The position numbers were made by a program, and so were the translations under genes. A stretch of DNA of 64,000 bases from Sorex araneus (taxonomy: Eukaryota > Chordata > Mammalia > Eulipotyphla > Soricidae), in the NCBI RefSeq assembly GCF_027595985.1, contig NC_073302.1, positions 406,760,503 through 406,824,502 on the forward strand. Direction: 5' to 3'. Below the pieces are notes generated by a model, which was not told where the DNA came from, did no database searches, and saw only the letters and a program-made list of their open reading frames with translations. The first letter of the stretch is position 1. The number at the start of each line of letters is the position of its first letter. Shown piece after piece: positions 1 through 10,306 of the stretch.

Positions 1-420
1 CAAAATATATTAACATGTCTACAATGCCTTCATATTACTGCAGTTTTACTCCATAGAGCGTCAAAGTTTTTGATGAAATAGTGCTAACACTATTATGGGA
101 GATTTTATTTACCCGCAGTTGATGCCACCTAGTGGACAGCTTTGGGTCTAATAATTTTATCTGGCAAAGGTAGGAAGATGAAGCGGGTTAAGTTTCATTG
201 TGTTTATTATGTTCAGCATTGCCAAATGTGAGGCTAATCTATTTAAATTCTTAGATTTACGCAAAATTAATCACCAAAACAACTTAGAGGTGGGAACAAC
301 TGTCTTCCTTTTGCAGAAAATAGCAAAGAGCTTAGGTGAGTTGCTTCAAGTCCCTCAGGGAATCAATGGCAGAGTTAATCCGGAGTCAAAACCCTATTGC
401 TAGAATAGTATAAGAAGAAA
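1..420. other. Intergenic, no feature seen
   Basis: AT-rich sequence with no gene, no recognisable repeat and no long coding signal. Confidence 0.4.
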
Positions 421-550
421 GGCACTTGCCTTACATGTGATTGACCCAGAACCTGGGTTGATCGCTGGCACAACATATAGTCCCCCCAACACATGAGGAG
501 TCACTCCAGAGCAGAGCAACAAATAGCCCCTAAGCATTCTCCTTGATCCC
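421..550 (+). repeat. Degraded SOR-type SINE
   Basis: It retains pieces of the family pattern (GGCACTTGCCTTACATGTG, GGTTGATC, CCTAAGCATTC). The ends are unclear. Confidence 0.55.
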
Positions 551-634
551 CACTCCCAATTCCAACAAAACCCCTTAACTACTATGTTAAAATATTGAAT
601 TAATTTTGTTAGAGAATTCACTCCAGGAATGGGG

Positions 635-770
635 AAAGAATGTAGGGGTCAGAGTGCATGCCTACATACACAAGGGCTTAAACTTGATCCCTGGTTCTTC
701 ATGGTCACTCAAGAACCATTGGCTCCAGCCAGGCTGGCCCTCAGCGGGCCCAGGCAGTGAGACATCGTCA
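635..770 (+). repeat. Very degraded tRNA-SINE-like segment
   Basis: GGGTCAGAGTGCATGCCTAC and CTTGATCCCTGGTTC resemble the SINE head and B box. Confidence 0.3.
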
Positions 771-984
771 AACCCTAGCATTGAACCAGCAGAAAGCTCA
801 GACTTTGACAACCTAGTGTTCACTCCTGACAAAGGAAGAATATTATCATTCTCTAGCCTCTCAGTGAGCAGTTCATTATACTCAAGTACCTATCTTTTCT
901 CTGTTAAGCAGACCTTATATCTTCATTGTGTTGCACACGTATTTTTTTTGTAACTCAGGGTAATTAAATCATTCACATATATCT

Positions 985-1330
985 TAGAGCAGGCTGCCAT
1001 GACAAAATGCCTCAGATGAGAAGGTCACAGAAATTTATATCTTTATTGATTTGAAAGCTGGAAGTACAAGATCAGGATACCAGTATGGCTGGGTTCTGGT
1101 GAGAGCTCTCCTCTTGGAAGCCTGCTCTCTATATGTCTCCTTGCTGGAGGCATGTCGAAGAGAGAACAAGCTCTCTGATTATAGAAGATTAATCCCATTA
1201 TGAGGACCCCACCTTTATGAACTCATCCAATCCTAAGTAACTTTAAAAGGGTCCATATCCAAGTATCATCACAATGTGACTTCAATTCAACATATGAATT
1301 TTGGAAGGACACAAATACCTAAACCATAAC
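985..1330 (+). repeat. Ancient pan-mammalian interspersed repeat
   Basis: From AGAGCAGGCTGCCATGACAA through AGCTGGAAGTACAAGATCAG to CAACATATGAATTTTGG the segment matches the start, middle and end, as I remember them, of an old repeat common in human DNA. I do not assign a family name. Confidence 0.45.
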
Positions 1331-1424
1331 ACCAGATATTGCTTATTTTTATTATTTGATGCATATATTTTTATTACAAATGTATCTGAAAGGTTTTTGC
1401 TTGTTTAAAAGTCTTCCAAGGCCA

Positions 1425-1588
1425 GGGCTGGAGTGATAGCACAGCAGGTAGGGCGTTGCACGCGCCCAATCCGGGTTCGATTCCCAGCATTCTATATGGT
1501 CCCCCGAGAACCGCCAGGAGCGATTCCTGAGTGCAGAGTCAGGGGTAACCCCTGAGCATCGCCAGGTGTGTGTGACCCCCCAAAAAAT
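1425..1588 (+). repeat. SOR-type tRNA-derived SINE
   Basis: A full copy: GGGCTGGAGTGATAGCACAG head, GGGTTCGATTCCCAG B box and a CATCGCCAGGTGTGTGTGAC end. It is flanked by near-identical TSDs (GTCTTCCAAGGCCA at 1411 and GTCTTCCAAAGCCA at 1589). Confidence 0.9.
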
Positions 1589-1602
1589 GTCTTCCAAAGC
1601 CA

Positions 1603-1722
1603 GTGTGATAGTAGAGTACTTGCCTTAGGTTTGATTACTGTACCACATATGGTCCCCTGAGCACTGCCAGAAGTGATTCCTGAGTTTAAACCAACTTGAT
1701 TGCTGGTATGGCCCTAAAACTT
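1603..1722 (+). repeat. Degraded SOR-type SINE next to the previous copy
   Basis: The pattern is still readable (GTACTTGCCTTAGGTTTGAT, CCACATATGGTCCCCTGAGC). The younger neighbour appears to have inserted at or near its 5' edge. Confidence 0.65.
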
Positions 1723-2171
1723 AGGGGAAAAAAAGGGTTTTCAACTTTAATCCTTTAACGCTTCCCCCTTGGCACTTGCAGACCTCTGACCTGTAGCAGT
1801 TCAGACACTGAATAATAATAAATCTCCAATAAAAAATGGCCTAATTTTGTGACCATATTGTAAAAGAAATAGTGAAGAAATAGAATGAAAAGAGTAAAAA
1901 AGTTGAAGTTGAACTTTAAGGTGTTTCTTTTTAAAGGTTCTTGCTGTTTTAATTGCAATATGTCTTGGTATTGTTCTGTTTGAGTTCATTTTGGGGAAGT
2001 CTTGAGCCTTCCAGATGAGAGCACAAATCTTCCTCCTCAGACTGGGGAAGTTTCTAGCTATTGTCTCAAATTTTATTTATGTATTTAAAAATTTTTTTCT
2101 ACCACTTTTTCTTTATTGATGCTATTGTTTGCCTTCTCTTCGAGGTCACTAAATCAATTTGTGTTGTTGTT

Positions 2172-2332
2172 GTTTTGGAGACACACCTGGCTGTGCTCAA
2201 GACTTACTCCTGGTTCTGCATTCAAGGATAACTCCTGGCAGGCTCCGGAGTCTTATGGGGTGACAGGGATTGAACCCAGGTCAGCATATTGCAAGGCAAA
2301 AACATTACCCACTGTACTATCACTCCAACCCC
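2172..2332 (-). repeat. SOR-type SINE
   Basis: Antisense pattern: ACACACCTGGCTGTGCTCAA to CTATCACTCCAACCCC, moderately diverged. Confidence 0.8.
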
Positions 2333-2689
2333 ACACATTTCGTTTTTGGCTACTTTTATTCAGCTGTTGAATTAAGCTAATGTAATCTTTAGATTCTTTA
2401 TTTGTTTGAATAAGTCCATTATTTTTTCCATCAGTCTCTCTTTGAGTTCACTGAGTCTTCCAGTGGTTTCCTCAACTCAGGGAACACTAAGAGAATTATT
2501 GCTCTGAAGCAAGATCCTCAGGCAGTATTCAAAGTTCTGTTATACTTGAAAACTTTCCTGGGCTTCTGTACCTATTTGTTGACACAGCTGATTTTGGGTT
2601 CCTTTTTCCCCCCCCCCTCATTATTTCTTGTGCTTCATGGGAACTAAGTAAGGATGGAGTGGTGAGTCCCCAGGTGAATTGAGCAGGAA

Positions 2690-3005
2690 TCTGATGATCT
2701 ATTCACAACATCATGTTAGTGTCTATGAGATTATTGGTTTCTGGCCTTGTGAGGATGTCTTAAATGTTTGCAAGATCAAAACGGTTCCAATGGTTCTGAT
2801 TCGTGTGCACCCAGATGACAACAGAGAGTTTGTGGCACTAAAGTTCATGCTGGGACAACATCTCACTGTGCTGGCTCCCAGAAGACTCAGAAATGTACAC
2901 TGGTACAGGGACAGGTGTTGGAACATTATATGACTGAAACCCAATCCTGAAGAACTTTGTAACTGTTTATCTGATTGAACAAAAAGAAAAAAAAAAGAGA
3001 AAAAA
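2690..3005 (+). repeat. Possible L1-type 3' tail
   Basis: GAACATTATATGACTGAAAC followed by CTTTGTAACTGT and an A-rich end at 2981-3005 resembles the L1 3' ends seen elsewhere in the window. The surrounding 1960-3420 region is L1-like but too diverged to delimit. Confidence 0.35.
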
Positions 3006-3566
3006 ATAAGACTCAGTCAAAATTCGCCTCAGGGAGAGCTGGTATAAACCACTGTTCTGTAGATTGTTTTCATACAGCACCCTCCCATGCCAGGTTGCCG
3101 TTTTCTGCCTGGTACTGGCTGACCAGACTTGCCAGTACCACTTCTGTCTCTTATTTTCCCCTCCCCTGCCCAGAGGGAGCACTCTTTGGCTCTGGATTTG
3201 TCCACAGTTCTTTGTTTTGAGGTGTTGAGTCGCCCTGAGGTGATAGTTCTTCTCTGCAGTGAATTTTCCCAGTGAGACCCCTTGTGCTCTCTTCAGTTTT
3301 TATGCCTTCTTTGTGTTCATGCCACAGTAGCTCTGACAGATCTATTTCTTTTCTGATATCTTGGTCCCACCCTTTAACACTGTTTTTGTTGTTGTTAGAG
3401 ACTAACTTGTGACAATAACTGCAACCATATTATTTCTGAGAGACTTGCACAAAAATATTTATCATTGAATGGAAGAAATGTAGGCACAAAAATACAATAC
3501 ATGATGAATTAGCCTCTGATATAACTTAAGATTCTTAATGCTGAGTGTAGTGAGAAAGTGTATTAA

Positions 3567-3650
3567 GGGACCTGGGGATGGCTCAGTGGCAAAAGTGCCT
3601 GCCTTGCAAGTGTGAGGCAGTGAGTTCAATCCTTTAGTGTAGCCCACATA
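3567..3650 (+). repeat. ID-like monomeric tRNA SINE
   Basis: CTGGGGATGGCTCAGTGGCA (A box) and GTGAGTTCAATCC (B box) mark a tRNA-Ala/ID-like head with no SOR body. This is a different family from SOR. Confidence 0.5.
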
Positions 3651-4224
3651 CATCAATTATGGAACTTATGGGACTTCTGTTTGGGACCTTCAGTGCCACT
3701 AGAGTGTGCAATCTCCACTGAATAGTGTGTGACCTCCACTGAGGATGTATAAGAGCACAACTAAAATGTGTGATCCTCAGTAAGTACCAGTGAACCAGTG
3801 GCGACAAGTTAAAAGTGAGCCAGCTCTGGTGAGCTCCATGCTTGAAAGTACAAGTACTGCAGATAGATGTGTAACACTGGTGAGTATAACCAAGCCTGTG
3901 TACAAACAACCACCCTTTCAGTGAAACCATAACAAAGGGAAAGAAATTTGTGTTTGGGGGGATAAATAAATCTAGCACAGAACTCACAGCTGCTTCTCCT
4001 GGAAGGGAGCATAAAATGAGACCCCCATAACCATGCCACCAGACCCAAAACCAGGCTGTTTTCATTGGGGGAACCCCAGATGGGGAGGTGAGAGCCCTCC
4101 CCACCCTAAGGGACCCAGCCCCAGCAGCTGGCCTCCAGGCCACTTTCCACATGCTTGGGACGAGCCTCAGGCATGAGTGAACATATTTCTGGACCATGCG
4201 GCCAAGAACACATCATCATAGAGG

Positions 4225-4953
4225 GAAATAAATATATATACCTCTCTGGGATGACATCTGCATTTATATGTTCATTGCAGCACTGTTTACAATAGCCAGA
4301 ATCTGGAAAAAACTCGAGTGCCCGAGAACAGATGACTGGTTAAAGAAACTTTGGTACATCTACACAATGAAACACAGCTGTTAGAAAAGATGAAGTCATG
4401 AAATATGCATATAGGTGGATAAACATGGAAAGTATCATGTTAAGTGAAGTAAGTCAGAAAGAGAAAGATAGACATAGAAAGATTGCACTCATTTGTGAAA
4501 TATAAAGTAACACAGTGGGAGTCTAACACCCAAGACCAGTAGAGATAAGTACCAGGAGAATTACTCCACAGCTTCGAATGCTGGGGAAAAAGTCAGCTCA
4601 GCAAGAGAAGAGATCACCAAGTAAAGGGTGCGAGGAGGACCCATGTGGGATGGGAGATGCGGGCTGAAAGTAGATTACAGACTGAACATGATGGCCACTT
4701 AATACCTCTATTGTAAACCACAACACCCAAAAGGAGATAGAGAGAGCAAAAGGGAATGCCTTGCCACAGAGGCGGGGTGGGAGGATGGGGAGGATTGGGG
4801 GAGGATGGGGTGAGGTGGTGGGAGGGATGCTGGGATCATTGGTGATGGAAAATGGGAGGGATGGGCACTCGACCATTGTTAGACTGAAATGCAAGCACAA
4901 AAGTTTGTAAGTCTGTAACAGTACGTCACGGTGATTCACTAATAAAAAAATAA
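4225..4953 (+). repeat. 5'-truncated L1, ORF2 end and 3' UTR
   Basis: ATATGTTCATTGCAGCACTG, CTTTGGTACATCTACACAAT and the following text are the end of L1 ORF2. A G-rich 3' UTR (GGCGGGGTGGGAGGATGGGG) and CACGGTGATTCACTAATAAA then lead into an A/TA-rich tail. Confidence 0.88.
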
Positions 4954-4964
4954 ATATATATATA

Positions 4965-5224
4965 TATGCCTCTTAGAAAACCCGGAAAGCTACCGAGAGT
5001 ATTCTGCCCGCACAGCAGACCCTGGCAAGCTTCCCATCGAGTATTAGATATGCCAAAACCAGTAACAATAACAGCTCTCATTCCCCTGACTTTGAAAGAA
5101 GCCTCCAATCTTGGGAAAGACGAGTAAGGAGAGGCTGCTAAAATCTCAGGGCTGAGATGAATGGAGACATTTCTGGCGCCTGCTTGAGTAAATCGATGAA
5201 CAACGGGATAACAGTGATACAGCA
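4965..5224 (+). repeat. RTE-tailed SINE, long form, 5' truncated
   Basis: It contains the body (AAGCTACCGAGAGTATTCTG), the long-form insert (CAATCTTGGGAAAGACGAGT) and the RTE-derived tail (GAGTAAATCGATGAACAACG, then GATAACAGTGATACAG). It lies directly after the L1 tail. Confidence 0.88.
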
Positions 5225-5517
5225 CAGAATTAAAATTACTTAGTTAATGTGACCATTTTTTTAAGTATCGATTGTAAGTTAAAATATTGTTACATTACAT
5301 TAGTAAAAATACCTTATTTTATGATTCTAGAACTTTGATAAAATTTGCCAGTATTAAAGTTATATGCATTGCAAACAGCACTTAAATCCAGTCTATCTAG
5401 AAATATCAATTAAAAAGAGCGTATCTAACTATACGTACATCTGCACAAGTATAAAAGTAGCTTCTGGCACTTATTAACCACAGGGTCACACTTCTTAGTT
5501 CTTCTGTTGCCTGTGTA

Positions 5518-5773
5518 ACTGTATCACTGTCATCCTGTTGTTCATCGATTTACTTGAGCAGGCGCCAGTAACGTCTCAATTCATCCCAGCCCTGAGATTT
5601 TTAGCAGCCTCTCCTTACTTCTCTTTCCCAACAGTTAGAGGCTCTTTTCAGGGTCAGGGGAATAAGACTGTTATTGTTACTGTATTTGGCATATCGAATA
5701 CACCACAGGGAGCTTGCCAGGCTCTTCCATGCAGGTGGGATACTCTCGGTAGCTTGCCGGTCTCTCCGAGAGT

Positions 5774-5776
<3 letters not shown>
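5518..5776 (-). repeat. RTE-tailed SINE, long form, inverted partner
   Basis: The tail (GTATCACTGTCATCC, TTGTTCATCGATTTACTTGA) comes first on the plus strand, followed by the body (GGGAGCTTGCCAGGCTCTTC). It is inverted relative to the copy at 4965-5224. Confidence 0.88.

Positions 5777-5826
<50 letters not shown>
5777..5826. repeat. (TA)n microsatellite
   Basis: About 50 bases of alternating TA at the 5' boundary of the minus-strand SINE. Confidence 0.95.
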
Positions 5827-5828
<2 letters not shown>

Positions 5829-6418
5829 CCCTTTCTTTTTTTTCTGTTAGGATTAATCAACAACTTTATTAAAGTAATAACTATAAAATCAAAATATAGA
5901 AATTTGGTTGCGTTTTTATAAATTAACAGTGAACTACATGAACTACATGAAAAATCTTTTTCAAACTAGCATCAAAGAATTATTTCTAGCACAAAAAATG
6001 TCAGAATAAACTTCAAGGTGAAAGATGTCTGCATTAAGAAATGAAAGACATTAATCAAAGAATTTTAAGACATATATAAGTAGAAAGACATATCTAATTA
6101 CAATTCTCATAATTTTTTGAAAAAGAAGACGTAGAAATGGCCAATAGATGCATTACTAGGTTTTTAGCCCATTAATCAACACAGAATGCAATATATTTCC
6201 CTTTCTGATGATGTCTCAGTACAGGAATACATTCACTCATGCGTGAGACTTGGCCCGAGCATGTGGACAGCGGCTTAGACCTGTGTAACTAAGTCCCCAA
6301 ATTAAGTGCCCTCATTAATGTATGCACCTGAACATTATACAATACATGGTATTTTAATAAAAATTTGTGATTTTAACTCATTTTTCTCGAATTTGGTACA
6401 ACAAAAATCTTGAAGTAG

Positions 6419-6598
6419 GGGCCGGAGCGATAGCACAGCGGGTAGGGCGTTTGCCTTGCACGCGGCCGACATGGGTTCGATCCCCGGCATCCCATATGGT
6501 CCCCCAAGCACCGCCAGGAGTAGTTCCTGAGTGCAAAGCCAGGAGTAACCCCTGAGCATCGCTGGGTGTGACCCAAAAAGCAAAAAAAAAAAAAAAAA
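6419..6598 (+). repeat. SOR-type SINE, full length, young
   Basis: It is close to the family consensus, with a 20-base A tail. Perfect 16-base TSDs (AAAAATCTTGAAGTAG) lie at 6403-6418 and 6599-6614. Confidence 0.97.
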
Positions 6599-6644
6599 AA
6601 AAATCTTGAAGTAGAAAATCTTTTTTTCTATATTTGGAACCACT

Positions 6645-6705
6645 TGGTCTCTCCTGGAGTAACCCCTAGAGCCCTGCCAGGTATGGCCCCAAAACAAATC
6701 AAAAA
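6645..6705 (+). repeat. SOR-type SINE 3' fragment
   Basis: Only the 3' end remains (CTCCTGGAGTAACCCCTAGA, CAGGTATGGCCCCAAAAC). Confidence 0.6.
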
Positions 6706-6760
6706 AACTATTAAGGAAATATTTTTATTAACATAAAGGGTATTACTTTCTAAAAGTTCT

Positions 6761-6941
6761 TTTTTTTTTTTTTTTTTTGCCTTTTGGGTCACACCCGGCG
6801 ATGCACAGGGTTACTCCTGGCTCTGCACTCAGGAATTACTCCTGGCTGTGCTCAGGGGACCATATGGGATGCTGGGAATCGAACCCGGGTCGACCGCGTG
6901 CAAGGTAAACGCCCTACCCGCTATGCTATTGCTCCAGCCCC
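6761..6941 (-). repeat. SOR-type SINE, full length, young
   Basis: Close to consensus with an 18-base T tract. Perfect TSDs (TCTAAAAGTTCT) lie at 6749-6760 and 6942-6953. Confidence 0.97.
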
Positions 6942-6994
6942 TCTAAAAGTTCTTTTTAAGTTAAGAAATTATGAAAACTTTTTTGAGGTAGGAG

Positions 6995-7105
6995 TTGCTG
7001 CTTATTTCCCCCTTGTCAGAAAGGTGGTTAGTGTAGTCCAATGTGGTGACTGGAATCAAACTGGGGCCAGCTGCATGAAAGGCAAACACCTTCTCTCCTG
7101 TGCTC
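6995..7105 (-). repeat. Very degraded SINE
   Basis: GACTGGAATCAAACTGGGGC and CATGAAAGGCAAACACC recall the antisense B box and head. Confidence 0.4.
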
Positions 7106-7243
7106 AGGAGTTGTCTTTAAAAACTGATATCAAATTTTAGGTAGTAAAGATAGATATTAGTACTCAGATGTTTTGTCTTCACAACATTCCTGTCGCATTT
7201 ATTTTTATTCAGGTTTATAATATTCATATTCTAGTGTATAACC

Positions 7244-7496
7244 GGACTGGAGCGATAGCACAGTGGGTAGGGTGTTTGCCTTGCATGTGGCCGACCCGGG
7301 TTCGATTTCTCCGTCCCTCCCGGAGAGCCTGGCAAGCTACTGAGAGTATCCTGCCCACACGGCAGAGCCTGGCAAGCTACCTGTGCCATATTCGATATGC
7401 CAAAAACAGTAACAAGAAGTCTCACAATGGAGACAGTACGGGTATGTGCTTGAGCAAATCAATAAACAATGGGACAACAGTGCTACAGTGCTATAG
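7244..7496 (+). repeat. RTE-tailed SINE with SOR-like tRNA head, complete short form
   Basis: The head is GGACTGGAGCGATAGCACAG up to the B box GGGTTCGATTTC. The body has a 16-base direct repeat (GAGCCTGGCAAGCTAC at 7325 and 7365). The tail (TGAGCAAATCAATAAACAAT, then GTGCTACAGTGCTATAG) matches the 3' end of the RTE LINE. It shows that one element carries all three parts. Confidence 0.9.
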
Positions 7497-8889
7497 TCTA
7501 TAATCACAATTTTCATAGCTGCTTAGAACCAGTAAAATTACATATTAAGGGCACAACTCTGTGGCACTAGAATATAAATTTCATACAGGTCAGGTGGGTT
7601 ACTTGTTTTGTTCACTGATGCATACAAAGTAACTAGAAGAGTGGAATGTATATAGATAGTAACAAATACATGTTACATTATTTTACCACGGTTATGCACT
7701 TTCTTAGTTTAAAATATTCTCTCTGAGGCTTGTTTTTGGGTCACATTCAGTGTGCTTAGGGCACAGGAGCTGCCCCATGCTTCCTGTATTGGAGGTTGCC
7801 TTTTAAAAATATAACAAAAAACATATTGTTCTTGATGGTTGGGTTTAAATTTTGTATATACGTGTAAACATGTAGTTTTTTCGTCAATGAAGAAGCCCTT
7901 CTGGAAGACTTATTCTTCCCCTTAAACATTTCTACAGTAGTTTGCGCTGTTCAAAATGCCATAAGCAATACCAAGGAATACTGGGCTATGTACTGGTCTT
8001 CGATGTAAATATACTTTTGAACAGTATAACTGGGCATATATATTTTTAATTTTTATTTAATCATTGCGAGATTAACCCTTACAATGCTGCTCATGATTAG
8101 GTTTCAGTCATCTAGTGTTCCAACACTTATAACTGCGTATGCTTAAAGGAAATATGTCAGGGAAGCCCGCAGACCTCATCCTACTGGCAAGGAGAGGCAG
8201 TGTGGTGAGGGGCAGTGTTAAGAAGGATTTCATTCAGTGCACTTTGAATTATTATTTTTTTTCAAGTTTCATCGTTATCAGTTAAGCTTCAGATTGGTAC
8301 AAGTCCAGACTCAGAAGTGTCTGCAGATTTTAAAGATCAGCATGGTACTTAGAGGAGTAGGTGGGTATGAAAGAAAGATGAAGCCTCCCCACTTCCCCAC
8401 CCCAAACAAAAACAATCCCGGGTAATGGAAAACATCTTGCAAAATACAGAGTAACACTTTCCACCTTCCGTTTCTGCAAAAGCAAGGCTCACTTTTGATT
8501 CATAAAGGTCCTTTGCTGCGACTGTAACTAAAAGTTGTACACAAAAGCTGCAGGCGAAAAGGAGTCTTTTGAAACAGAGGCTCCCAGTGAAATAGGACTC
8601 AAACAACAAAGAGCCCCTCACTACTGATCACCACCCTTGTCTTCCATGAGGGCAGGCACGCGGCTGCAGAGAGACCACCTTCCCTCCCACACTTGGCCTA
8701 GCAACCCCGCCCGGTGCAAACATTTTCCTATCAGGTCCCCATAACCCTCTCTTAGGGATCTAGAAGGCCGGGCACGGGAAGCGTGAATAACCCCAGGTAA
8801 GGATGTCGTCACCGAGGGATGACGAGAATAGAACCCAAATCCCTTGACTCCGAGCTTGTGTTTTCCACTAATTGTGCTCCCTTTCCACG
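7497..8889. other. Upstream flank of the CpG island, no gene or SINE seen
   Basis: About 1.4 kb is free of recognisable SINEs. GC content rises after 8620. It may include distal promoter sequence. Confidence 0.4.
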
Positions 8890-9755
8890 CATCCCAGAGC
8901 ATCAAGTGTGCAGGCTGCAGAAGGGAGTGGACCCCGATGCGCCAGGCCCCGCGCGGTGCAGCCGGCCCCGAAGGTGCCCTGCAGTGACCCTCGGGCACTC
9001 GGCTTGCGCCCGGCCGAGGACGATGAAAGCCGCCGCCGCTGCCGCCGCCAACCCCTGGGACCAAGAGCTGGAACTAGGTACCGCCTTGCCGTGCTCTCAC
9101 TCTCTTTCCCCATTTCAGGCCTTCCCTTCTCGACCGCGCCCTTCCGGGCAGCCCCAGCGCACTCTCCGCCTCGGGGAGGGGAGGGGGGCTCCCCCCCCTT
9201 CAGCGCCTCAATATTGGTGGTGTCTCCCCGCCTCGAAATCGCCCGCCACCCAGCGCTCCCTGCACCCCTGTCCTTAGGAGTAGGTGTTCTAGCGCCGCAA
9301 TCCTCCGCTCTGGGAAGCCAGCGCCAGTCAAGCATTTAATGTGCATTTCAACGGTTAGAAACTTAAAAAAAAAAAAAAAAGGTGGAAACCCGAGGATGGG
9401 GTGGGGTGGGGGCGTGCATCTGTCCTCGGGCATGGGTGGATGTAGTCCGGTCACCCCTAGGCACAATTGCGAGCAGCAGAGCGAAAAAGAGAAAGAGAGA
9501 AAGAAGAAAACCTCTTTCTCTCCAGCGGGAGGGGCTTCCCAAGGCTGCCGCAGCCCCGGGGCCAACCTCCCTCCCTAAGGGGAGGGGACGCCTTCCCGAG
9601 CGCGCGTGTTTACACTTTAGCCGGGACTGGGTGGAGCCGACCGACGCCGGCGGCCTCCGAGGGATTCCAGACCGTTACTCCGCCCGCAGGGGCGGGGCGC
9701 AGCCCAACGGCCGCGCCTGCGCGCTGGGGCCGGGCCGGCTGCTGGGCTCCGGCGC

Positions 9756-9775
9756 ACTACAAGTCCCAGAAGGCA
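9756..9775 (+). promoter_or_regulatory. ZNF143/Staf-type binding site
   Basis: The sequence ACTACAAGTCCCAGAAGGCA matches the known SBS2-type consensus (ACTACAnnTCCCAGnnnGC) at every constrained position. It sits 519 bases upstream of the CBLL1 ATG. Such sites usually lie close to a transcription start, so it may mark an upstream or divergent start. Confidence 0.75.
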
Positions 9776-10195
9776 GCGCTCCGTGGGCGGTGTGTGGGGC
9801 GGGGGAGGGCAGGGGCGCGCGCGCTCCGTGGGCGTGTGAGTGTGTGTGGGCGCGCGCGCCCCCCTCCCCTTGGGCGGTGTGTATGCGCGCGTCTCTCCCC
9901 GCCGTGACGCCCTGCCTCGGCTCCTACCGCGTTTCTCCTCAGCCCCCCCATCCTCTCTCCGTTCCCGCCGGTCTCGTTCCTGCAGTTCAGGGGGCAACTT
10001 TTCTTGTAAAGCACATGAGGAGCGAGGCCTCTACGACCCCGCAACCGAAACTTTTCGCGGGCTCACTCTCGCTCCGGCCGCTCGAGTTATGCCTGACTCC
10101 TTTCCCCCCCGCACCCCAGCGCGCACACACACTCTCCGGACTCCGGCAAGGGGACGCGGGAAAAGGAAGCCCGAGCCGAGCGCCGAGCGGGGCGC

Positions 10196-10203
10196 ACTTC
10201 CGG
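10196..10203 (+). promoter_or_regulatory. CBLL1: ETS/GABP-type site
   Basis: ACTTCCGG is a core ETS/GABPA site. It lies 91 bases upstream of the CBLL1 ATG, a normal distance for a CpG-island start region. A second TTCCG occurs at about 10262 (GACTTCCGCTC). Confidence 0.6.
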
Positions 10204-10293
10204 CCTCCCGGGAGCCGCAGGGCGCTGCGCACGCGCCGCCCGCGACTCCGGCGCGGTTGACTTCCGCTCCCACTGTGCCCCGCGAGCCGAATC

Positions 10294-10306
10294 ATGGATC
10301 ACACTG
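10294..10306 (+). CDS. CBLL1: CBLL1 coding exon 1
   Basis: It encodes M-D-H-T plus the first base of the next codon, followed by GTAAGG. The start context is ATCATGG. The exon lies in the CpG island; the 5' UTR upstream cannot be delimited from sequence alone. Confidence 0.93.

Noticed and set aside
6425-6490. Possible tRNA genes from the A and B boxes
   Set aside because: The boxes are in SINE heads that occur dozens of times, with no acceptor stem pairing and with SINE bodies and TSDs.
7325-7380. Spaced direct repeats as a CRISPR-like array
   Set aside because: Only two 16-base units inside a SINE body, in a mammalian genome.
1-8890. Exons of SLC26A4, the next gene upstream of CBLL1 in human
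   Set aside because: No SLC26-like exon was seen on either strand; the region reads as repeats and unique intergenic DNA.
9382-10260. Open frame of 292 codons in the CpG island, and similar GC-rich frames at 10292-11149 (minus) and 10341-11132 (plus)
   Set aside because: Overlapping long frames on both strands are expected from GC-rich DNA. No domain is recognisable, and the translations are biased to Arg, Pro, Gly and Ala as random GC-rich sequence would be.
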